Origin: an uncultured Bacteroidales bacterium
Lineage (GTDB): Bacteria; Bacteroidota; Bacteroidia; Bacteroidales; UBA932
DNA length: 64,000 bases
Assembly: GCA_905235085.1 (NCBI GenBank)
Contig: CAJOKD010000010.1
Location: 49,900-113,899 of the forward strand
Direction: 5' to 3'
Under the pieces are notes generated by a model. The model saw only the letters and a program-made list of their open reading frames with translations, had not been told where the DNA came from and made no database searches. Of this stretch, positions 55,250 to 61,728 are shown one piece after another. Position 1 is the stretch's first letter, and the number at the start of each line of letters is the position of its first letter. Made by a program: the position numbers and the translations under genes.

Positions 55250-55424
55250 ATTCCCCAGCCCCGACCGGGAATCCCTTTGCGTCAGTTGCTGCAACACCGG
55301 GCGCTTGCTGCTTCGCAGCCCTGTACGGGTAAATGCGCCCTAACGTTGCAGCCAACTGACGTCTATTGCCCGTCATTCCCGGCCTGACCAGGGATCTCGT
55401 CATTCCCGACCTGTTCGGGAATCT
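55250..55424. repeat. Composite palindromic intergenic element (cloverleaf-like, REP-type)
   Basis: The spacer between convergent gltS and the M19 gene has a layered palindrome. Outer arms 55281-55295 and 55345-55360 match as an imperfect inverted repeat (one extra base). Inner arms GGGCGC (55299-55304) and GCGCCC (55335-55340) nest inside. Two further hairpins follow: GCTGC-TTC-GCAGC (55307-55319) and CCC-TGTAC-GGG (about 55319-55329). Left of it is an ATTCCC...GGGAAT palindrome (55250-55272). To the right lie two related copies of the ATTCCCGRCC type (from 55375 and 55402). It could be a REP/BIME-like element or act as a terminator. Confidence 0.65.
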
Positions 55425-55440
55425 CTGGCAAGTGCGGGCC

Positions 55441-56961
55441 TCAGTCTTTCCGGAGGGCCTGGGCTGCGGACATGACGCGGAGGAAGTTGCCTCCCCAGAA
55501 GCCCTTTATCTGGTCTTTGGTGTAGCCGTGCTCGAGCATCAAGACGGTGACGTTGATCAGGTCGTTGTCGCCGTTGCAGCCCCATACACCTCCTCCTCCG
55601 TCGAAATCGCTGCCTATTCCAACGTGTTCAGGACCAGCTATTTCCACACAGTGGAAGAAATGCTTCATCATATCGTTGATGGTCGATGAAGGCCTGTGGG
55701 CGGTAAGGAATTCAGGAACGGCATAGACCTGTATGACACCCCCGTTCCGGGCCAGCGCCCTGAGCTGCCTGTCGTCCAGGCCGCGGTCGTGGCCATATAT
55801 TGCCTTAGCTCCTGAATGAGAGCATATAATCGGAGCCTTGCTGTATTTTATGCAGTCCCTGAAGGTTCCGGCCGAGGGATGTGAAAGGTCCACCAATATG
55901 CCTTGGCGGTTCATCTCCTCTACCACCTTTATTCCGAATTCCGTAAGGCCCTTGTTCGGGTTGCTTCCGTGCCTGGAGGAGGTGTTGCATATGGCATTGT
56001 CGCGGAAGTGGCTGAGGGTGATGTATATTACTCCAAGTTCCTTCATTTTCTTGACATTGGCTATATCGCCGCCAAGGCCGTAGGCGTTCTCCACTCCGAT
56101 GAAGAACGCTTTTTTCCCTTCTTCCTTCAAGGCAAGGGCTTCTTCCAGAGTCGTGGCCAGCCCGCAGAGATTGGAATGTTTGGATATATCGTCCTTTATC
56201 TGTGCTATCTGCTTAAGGTTCTGGGCAAGAGCCTTCTTGTTCCCTGCTGCGTCTTCTGAATGCTGCCAGATGAAGCTGGCCAGGACCTGGGCGTCGAGAT
56301 GCCCGTAATCCATTTTGGGAACGCTGCACATACTGACACCCATCTTGCCCACGGACCACCCACGGCTGTAATTTTCCGGCAGGTCGCAATGGGTGTCGAT
56401 GGAGAATATTTCATCCATAAGGCTCTTGGCTTGCCTGAAACTCCTGGCTTTCCAGACCAGCTCCCGGGTGCCGCGAATCTTGCACGGAAGTCGCCGGAGA
56501 CCCGCGTCTATCTTTACGGAAGTCTTTGATATTCCGATATATGGCAGGTTCAGGTCGGCCACTGTCTTATAAACCGCCAGGGAATATTCATCGGAATCTT
56601 TCACCCAGTCGTCAGGCAGGAACACTCCGTCCCATCCGGAAGCGAGCGAATGCAATTCAGCAGCCGGTTTCTCCATCTCTTCAGGGCCAGGCATCATTAC
56701 CGGTGTTCCTCCGGCCATCCTGACCATATTCCGGATGATTTCGCTCTGAGGGCAGATAGGTATGGCTATCCTGGCTTCAAGCGTTTCCTTTGCCGGCTCC
56801 GCCGTATTGCACCCATTCTGGGCATACCACTCGGTCACCTGCTTGTCGAATCCGCCCAACGTCGCTCTCAGCTCCGGAGGATATGAGACTGTCTGCCCTG
56901 TTGAGTCAAAAGAGCATGTCAAACATACCGCTGCCGTCACGAAGGTCAGGAGTCTTTTCAT
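55441..56961 (-). CDS. Peptidase M19 (membrane dipeptidase) fused to a degenerate class I glutamine-amidotransferase-like domain
   Basis: About 506 residues from the ATG at 56961, with an N-terminal export signal. Residues ~65-150 resemble a C26/class I GATase fragment: RIAIPICPQSEIIRNMVRMA, GTPVMMP, WDGVFLPDDW and LPYIGISKTS. The nucleophile Cys of GICRG is replaced (GISKTS, Ser145), and the catalytic His-Glu part is absent. From ~185 on the renal-dipeptidase fold follows: SIDTHCDLP (zinc His/Asp), FFIGVENAYGL, YITLSHFRDN, VDLSHPSAGTF, ICSHSGAKAIYGHDRGLDD and VGIGSDFDG. It should cleave dipeptides. A TAACTTTG box lies 15 bases upstream. Confidence 0.85.
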   Translation of the reverse strand: MKRLLTFVTAAVCLTCSFDSTGQTVSYPPELRATLGGFDKQVTEWYAQNGCNTAEPAKETLEARIAIPICPQSEIIRNMVRMAGGTPVMMPGPEEMEKPAAELHSLASGWDGVFLPDDWVKDSDEYSLAVYKTVADLNLPYIGISKTSVKIDAGLRRLPCKIRGTRELVWKARSFRQAKSLMDEIFSIDTHCDLPENYSRGWSVGKMGVSMCSVPKMDYGHLDAQVLASFIWQHSEDAAGNKKALAQNLKQIAQIKDDISKHSNLCGLATTLEEALALKEEGKKAFFIGVENAYGLGGDIANVKKMKELGVIYITLSHFRDNAICNTSSRHGSNPNKGLTEFGIKVVEEMNRQGILVDLSHPSAGTFRDCIKYSKAPIICSHSGAKAIYGHDRGLDDRQLRALARNGGVIQVYAVPEFLTAHRPSSTINDMMKHFFHCVEIAGPEHVGIGSDFDGGGGVWGCNGDNDLINVTVLMLEHGYTKDQIKGFWGGNFLRVMSAAQALRKD

Positions 56962-56976
56962 TAAAGATGATTTTTG

Positions 56977-56984
56977 CAAAGTTA
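56977..56984 (-). promoter_or_regulatory. Probable -7 box of the M19 gene
   Basis: Minus-strand TAACTTTG fits TAnnTTTG, 16 bases upstream of the ATG at 56961. Confidence 0.45.
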
Positions 56985-57073
56985 ATTTCAAATTTCCGTT
57001 TCTTTCTAAGATTGACGGTTTTTCTTCATATTATTGGGGAAATCTCAAAGGCTATGAAAAATAATCAAAGACT

Positions 57074-57967
57074 ATGAAAACCGACCTTTCCTTTGCTGAT
57101 TTCACGACGGGACTGACCGATCTGATTCTTCCTCGGCGATGCCTTGTCTGCGGCTCCGTCCTGGCCCTTCACGAGAGACACCTGTGCATCAGCTGCCTTG
57201 CGGACCTGCCTCGGACCGGGTTCTCGAATCTGTCTCACAACCAGATGGCAGACCGGTTCAATGCGCTTGTTCAAGAGGGAGAATATTGTTTCGCAACGGC
57301 CTTGTTCTTCTACCGGGCATCTACGGGCTACAGGAAGATAACCCAGAGCCTGAAATACAATGCAGATTTCGCCGCGGGGAAAAATTTTGCCAGGAAACTG
57401 GGGAAAGAAATGGCATCTTCCGCGTTGTATCGGGACGTGGATGCCGTCATTCCTGTGCCTCTTCACTGGACCCGCAGGTGGTCACGAGGGTACAACCAGG
57501 CAGAGGTTATAGCCAGTTTGCTCGCAGATTGTCTCGGGGCGGAGTTGCGAAAGGATATCCTTTACCGAGCGAAGCGTACCCGATCCCAGGCGACTCTTTC
57601 GGTCGGGGAAAAGGGCTTGAACGTCTTGGGAGCGTTTAGGTTGCGCCGGAACAGGATCAACGATGTCGCAAGTTATTCACATATACTTCTGGTAGACGAT
57701 GTGTTCACGACGGGTGCGACGCTGTATTCCTGCTACTCCGCCCTGCGCCCCTACACCGCCGCCCGAATCTCCATCGCCACCCTCGCCGCCGTCGAAGGCT
57801 CGCCTACCGAGCCTGCCTTGCCGACCTTGCCTACCGGCCCCTCACGTGGAAACAAAACGTGCCCTTTTTCGTACGCAACCGGCGCCCGGATTGTTCACTT
57901 GGGAACAAAAATGGCCGTAATTGTACGCAACTGGAATCATCTTTATAATGAAACCCTTGATAATTAG
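57074..57967 (+). CDS. comF: ComF family phosphoribosyltransferase-like protein with odd C-terminal tail
   Basis: 297 residues. Zinc-ribbon N terminus (LPRRCLVCGS, LCISCLADLP), a linker, then the PRTase region: AVIPVPLHWTRRWSRGYNQA, RAKRTRSQATLS and the PRPP-type loop LLVDDVFTTGATLYS. ComF aids DNA uptake in competent bacteria; in Bacteroidota its role is unclear. The family usually ends soon after ISIATLA. Here about 50 extra residues follow (Pro-rich EPALPTLPTGPS, then low-conservation sequence made of a repeated DNA unit, see 57848-57931). The tail may be readthrough of repeat DNA. Confidence 0.85.
   Translation: MKTDLSFADFTTGLTDLILPRRCLVCGSVLALHERHLCISCLADLPRTGFSNLSHNQMADRFNALVQEGEYCFATALFFYRASTGYRKITQSLKYNADFAAGKNFARKLGKEMASSALYRDVDAVIPVPLHWTRRWSRGYNQAEVIASLLADCLGAELRKDILYRAKRTRSQATLSVGEKGLNVLGAFRLRRNRINDVASYSHILLVDDVFTTGATLYSCYSALRPYTAARISIATLAAVEGSPTEPALPTLPTGPSRGNKTCPFSYATGARIVHLGTKMAVIVRNWNHLYNETLDN
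57848..57931. repeat. Imperfect direct repeat pair inside the comF 3' tail
   Basis: Two related ~32-base units lie at 57848-57880 and 57901-57931. Both start GGRAACAAAA, and both end GTACGCAAC. They share roughly three quarters of their bases. A weaker similarity (GGAACGAAAAT) appears at 58037-58047. The units are read as the end of ComF. Confidence 0.55.
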
Positions 57968-58114
57968 GTCATTGAAAGACGAGCCCTCAAAGATAGGACC
58001 CCTAATAACAAGCCCTTCGCTGAATACTCGAATCTTTGGAACGAAAATATTGGGGTCAAAATCTTTTGGAATGCGATTGTAAGAGTAATAATCTTGTGAA
58101 AGAGATCCTCGGAG
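57968..58114. other. Spacer after comF without recognised gene
   Basis: 147 bases between convergent comF and the propeller lipoprotein gene. I saw no ORF, hairpin terminator or RNA signal in it beyond a partial copy of the comF-tail repeat. Confidence 0.4.
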
Positions 58115-59773
58115 TTAGAGGGGTATCCTGGCCAGATAGATACCGGCCCTCGGGTTGCCGTCAGGGCGGGAGAGTTCGTGGGACGAATAGTATACGACCT
58201 TCAACTCATCGTCTTCGATAAGGAAACCGGGATAGCTGTTGTCGCCGCCTGAAGGAAGAATCTTCCATAATTCGAAGTCTCCTTTTTCGTCTCCTCTCCA
58301 TAGGCAGGTTCTCGTCTCCCCACTCTCAAGATAGGCACGCCCGCCGATAAGCAGCGACCCGTCGGGAAGCACGGCCATTTCGGGCCCACCGATCTGGAAA
58401 CGCAATGGTGTGAGGTCCCATTCGGTGTATGGCGGCTCACTCACGCCGATGTATGCTTTCTTGTCCGCTTTGTCACGACGGATGAGCATAACCATCCTTC
58501 CGTCGGGCAGGAAACGTACTGTGGATTCGTTAGGGAAGCCGTCCAGCGCGATGCTTGCAACTTTCTCGAAATGAATACCGTCCGTGGTCTTGAGCAGGTC
58601 GAGGGCATTGTCCTCGACATCTCCGTAAGAAACGGTGTAGCCGATGCCATCGTGCCAGGTCATCCTCCAGAACCAGGCAGGCCTGCCCTGGTTGTCATAG
58701 ACCACAGGAGCCGGGTCGCTGAATGTCCGCCCGTCGGAACTGAAGGACACTTGCGGGACCCTGCTGACAAGTTGCTTGTCCACATATACCGACCCTCCCT
58801 GTATCACCATCAGTCGGCCGTCGGCAGTGACCGAGAGTTTGGGGTCACGGAGGTCGTATCCTTCTTTCGAAAGCAGAGCTACACTCTTCCAATGTTTGCC
58901 GTCGGTGGAACGCAGGATTCTAGTTTTCCCCGCCGCGATTCCCTTTTCATCGAATATATGGCTTACCCCTTCGCGAAAACTCACATAGCAGGCGTCGCCG
59001 TAACGCACGATGGACGGGAAAGCGCTGTAATCATTGTCCCAGATACGCTCTACGGAAGTTTCTTCCGTCTTGACATCGTCGTTTTTTACCACCGCCTTGA
59101 TGAGTTTGTATTTACTGACCATACCAACCTCGCGCGCAGCATCGTGAGAGACGTCACGGGTGCCGTATGCGAGATAGCGGTCTCCTTTTATTTCAATGAA
59201 TCCAGGAGCTGCCATCACCCATTTTTCGTCAGGTTCGCGCCATCTGTTGAGGTTGCAAGGGATTTCCTTGGAATATAGGCCGTCCCGTGGGACCATCGCG
59301 TTCTGGGTGTCGTGCCATTTGATCAGCAGCAGGGTCTTGTCGCCGAATATAATGCCGTCCTCCGACTTCCAAAGGAACATATTCAGCCTTCCATTCTCCA
59401 AGGTCCTGCCAACCAGGCCGAAGGGTTTGTCTTTTTCGCCTGTCAGGAAGACGCTCTGATCGATCACCCTGTCCATTATCTTGCCTTTGAGTTCGTAGTG
59501 GAAACCATCTTCTGACGCGGCATAATAGAGGTTCTGGTTGTCCCAGTCGGGGCCGCATTCCTCCTGGATATAACCGGAGAAGTACATCCGATATCCTCCC
59601 TCAGGCAGCTGGATGATGTTGAAATAGTTTATGAGGTCCATCCCCACGGCATTATTGGTGAGGATTTCCACGGGCGGCTCAGGGAAGTCGACCGAGACTA
59701 TCTGTTGCGGATCCTTGCGGCATCCTGTCAACACGAGGGCTGCGGTCAGAGCGATGGCGATGCAGTGCTTCAT
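58115..59773 (-). CDS. Large beta-propeller (sialidase/GH43-like) lipoprotein
   Basis: About 552 residues from the ATG at 59773. Lipoprotein signal LVLTGC (Cys18). The body has repeated propeller strands with BNR/Asp-box-like units: TRILRSTDGKHWKSV, VSFSSDGRTFSDP and LLKTTDGIHFEKV. Its N-terminal half has GH43-like strands (GGYRMYFSGYI, EDGFHYELKG). It resembles exo-alpha-sialidase-like and propeller glycosidase proteins, but no complete catalytic Arg triad can be assigned by eye. I infer a carbohydrate-active surface lipoprotein. Downstream, comF is convergent; the following gene upstream is divergent after a long AT-rich spacer. Confidence 0.7.
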   Translation of the reverse strand: MKHCIAIALTAALVLTGCRKDPQQIVSVDFPEPPVEILTNNAVGMDLINYFNIIQLPEGGYRMYFSGYIQEECGPDWDNQNLYYAASEDGFHYELKGKIMDRVIDQSVFLTGEKDKPFGLVGRTLENGRLNMFLWKSEDGIIFGDKTLLLIKWHDTQNAMVPRDGLYSKEIPCNLNRWREPDEKWVMAAPGFIEIKGDRYLAYGTRDVSHDAAREVGMVSKYKLIKAVVKNDDVKTEETSVERIWDNDYSAFPSIVRYGDACYVSFREGVSHIFDEKGIAAGKTRILRSTDGKHWKSVALLSKEGYDLRDPKLSVTADGRLMVIQGGSVYVDKQLVSRVPQVSFSSDGRTFSDPAPVVYDNQGRPAWFWRMTWHDGIGYTVSYGDVEDNALDLLKTTDGIHFEKVASIALDGFPNESTVRFLPDGRMVMLIRRDKADKKAYIGVSEPPYTEWDLTPLRFQIGGPEMAVLPDGSLLIGGRAYLESGETRTCLWRGDEKGDFELWKILPSGGDNSYPGFLIEDDELKVVYYSSHELSRPDGNPRAGIYLARIPL

Positions 59774-60059
59774 TTTCAGATAATTGAATGTAACGGAGAT
59801 ACTTGTGGCGTGGTCAGGAAGGTACACAATATTGCGCAATAATGCAAGTTCGGGCCGGTTGGGCGGGACGGAAGTCAGATAATAATTTGTAAGTAAAATG
59901 AGCTAAAAAAATATTTAAACGTTTTAAACATGCATTAGGCACGCCTGTAACGGAGGTTATTAAAACGCATCTAAAATATTTGTTATTGTTTATATTATTG
60001 ATTTATAATTATTTAATAGAAATACCAAAAAGAAATCCCGAAAAAAGAATAAAAAATAC
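59774..60059. other. AT-rich divergent spacer upstream of the propeller lipoprotein
   Basis: 286 bases without a gene. From 59880 on it is very A/T-rich, with an AAACGTTT palindrome at 59917-59924 of the kind bound by LacI-family regulators (speculative). No ORF or tRNA is visible. Confidence 0.4.
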
Positions 60060-60090
60060 TTGCTCATTAAAAAATAATGCTATATCTTTG
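60060..60090 (+). promoter_or_regulatory. Bacteroidota-type promoter of the candidate small RNA
   Basis: TTG at 60060-60062 and TATCTTTG at 60083-60090, 20 bases apart. Both elements fit the TTTG/TAnnTTTG consensus with ideal spacing, the best promoter seen in this window. Start of transcription is expected near 60096-60100. Confidence 0.7.
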
Positions 60091-60095
60091 TCCTC

Positions 60096-60210
60096 GGGTT
60101 GAGCAAGGAGGTTCTCTCCCCTATCAACCTATTGGTTATTAGTTTTAGTGTTATTAATTATGTGGTTAGAGTGAGAGTCCACGCGGGATGCGTCGACCCT
60201 CATTTTTTTT
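60096..60210 (+). ncRNA. Candidate structured small RNA upstream of glpT
   Basis: About 114 nt between the promoter and an 8-T terminator. The 5' end forms a hairpin: GGTTGA (60097-60102) pairs with TCAACC (60124-60129) and encloses GGAG/CTCC (60107-60110/60116-60119). A U/A-rich stretch follows (60130-60170), free to pair with targets. The terminator hairpin is TGAG-GTC-ACGC against GCGT-GAC-CTCA with two single mismatches (60172-60202). No ORF of significance lies inside. It matches no RNA that I recognise: not tRNA, tmRNA, SRP RNA or a known riboswitch. It could also be an attenuated leader of glpT. Confidence 0.6.
60172..60210 (+). terminator. Intrinsic terminator of the candidate small RNA
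   Basis: Hairpin TGAGxGTCxACGC / GCGTxGACxCTCA with a GGGAT loop, followed directly by eight T residues at 60203-60210. Confidence 0.75.
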
Positions 60211-60278
60211 GTCTTTGAAAGCAGATATTCCTAACTTTATGTACTTAATCCATATAATGAGGTTAACACGACACTGAA

Positions 60279-61718
60279 ATGCAGACAAAGAAATCCTTCA
60301 AGTATTGGCAATGGCGCGTCATCATCTGCTCGATGGTAGGCTATTCCATCTTCTATTTCGTAAGGAAGAATTTTTCCTTCGCAATGCCGGTTCTCGGCGC
60401 TGAATATGGAATCACGGATACCAATTTCGGTATCATCCTGACGCTGGTAGGTATCATTTACGGTATTTCCAAGTTCGTCAACGGATTCATAGCCGACAGG
60501 TCCAATCCAAGATGGCATCTTGCCCTCGGCTTGACAGCCTGCGTAATACTGAACCTGGTTTTCGGATTGAGTGCAGATCTGAGCCACGCCATCACGGGAC
60601 AGGACGCCGGGCCTGATTTCATCAATGCTATGGTTGCCATAATGGCGGTGCTGCTGATCCTTAACAATGTATTCCAGGGCTGCGGCTTCGCTCCTTGCAA
60701 CCACTTGATGGTCCACTGGGTACCACCAAAGGAGCTGGCGACCAAGATGTCCATTTGGAATACCGGCCATTCTATCGGAGCCGGCCTTGCAGCCGTCCTG
60801 TGCGGATGGATAATAGGACATCTGGGAACGAACCTTTCCGCGGATTCTTCTGTTGTGGCAAAGATTGCCGATAACCTTGGGAAGGAGATTTCAGATCCGG
60901 CCGTGCTTACCTCAGCGGGACACGTAGGAGCCTGGCAGTGGTGCTTCTGGATTCCCGCCTTCATCGGTGTTCTGGGAATAATCCTGATCGTGGCCACGCT
61001 GAGGGACACCCCGTCTTCGGTCGGACTTCCGGAGCTGCCGGACACCAAGACCGAGCTGGACGAGGACGAATCCAAGGAAGCCTTCCGCAAGTTCATCCGC
61101 GAGAAGGTCCTGAAGAACAAGATAGTATGGATCCTGGCGGTGACAGACATTTTCGTATATATAGTCCGCTTCGCAGTACTGGACTGGGGTCCGAAGTTCC
61201 TGCAGATGGGCGAGAACCACCTTTCCCCTATGTGGGCTGGAGCTACAATCGGAATATTCGAACTCTTCGGATGCCTGGGTATGCTTTCAGCAGGATGGAT
61301 TACGGACCACCTGTTCGGCAGCAAGGCCCAGAGGGTATGTGCGATAGAAATGGCACTCACGGCCTTGTGCCTTGTGGTCCTGCATCTGCTGCCAGCCGGC
61401 ACCAGCCCTGTGCTGATGCTCTTCCTGCTGGCCTTCGCAGGCTTCTTCCTCTACGGACCTCAGGCCCTGCTGGGAGTGACGGCATCCAACCAGGTCACCA
61501 AGAAAGGAGCCTCTTCTGCCGTCGGTATCATCGGCCTGATGAGTTATTTGAGCGTACTTTTCACCGGAATCGGTATAGGAGTCCTTTCCGACAAGTTCGG
61601 AGATTCCTTCTGGAACAACCTTTACCTGATTATGGCCGGTATCGCTATCGTCGGAGGTTTGGTTGTAGCCACCCTCTGGAATATCAAAGACGATGGCTAC
61701 ATCCACGAAGAGTCTTGA
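60279..61718 (+). CDS. glpT: Glycerol-3-phosphate transporter GlpT (OPA-family MFS)
   Basis: 479 residues with 12 expected membrane helices. The organophosphate:phosphate antiporter family signature is present: RVIICSMVGYSIFYFVRKNF, ISKFVNGFIADRSNPRW and the helix-5 region WNTGHSIGAGLAAVLCGW. It should exchange glycerol-3-phosphate for phosphate; a hexose-phosphate specificity cannot be excluded by eye. Upstream, 68 bases before the ATG, a terminator ends a candidate small RNA. The exported GDPD gene in this window could supply its substrate. Confidence 0.9.
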   Translation: MQTKKSFKYWQWRVIICSMVGYSIFYFVRKNFSFAMPVLGAEYGITDTNFGIILTLVGIIYGISKFVNGFIADRSNPRWHLALGLTACVILNLVFGLSADLSHAITGQDAGPDFINAMVAIMAVLLILNNVFQGCGFAPCNHLMVHWVPPKELATKMSIWNTGHSIGAGLAAVLCGWIIGHLGTNLSADSSVVAKIADNLGKEISDPAVLTSAGHVGAWQWCFWIPAFIGVLGIILIVATLRDTPSSVGLPELPDTKTELDEDESKEAFRKFIREKVLKNKIVWILAVTDIFVYIVRFAVLDWGPKFLQMGENHLSPMWAGATIGIFELFGCLGMLSAGWITDHLFGSKAQRVCAIEMALTALCLVVLHLLPAGTSPVLMLFLLAFAGFFLYGPQALLGVTASNQVTKKGASSAVGIIGLMSYLSVLFTGIGIGVLSDKFGDSFWNNLYLIMAGIAIVGGLVVATLWNIKDDGYIHEES

Positions 61719-61728
61719 TGTAATAGTT

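Noticed and set aside
55281..55360. tRNA gene in the cloverleaf-like spacer element
   Set aside because: The fold has nested stems but no T-loop GTTCGA-type sequence, no D-loop pattern and no CCA end, so a tRNA is not supported.
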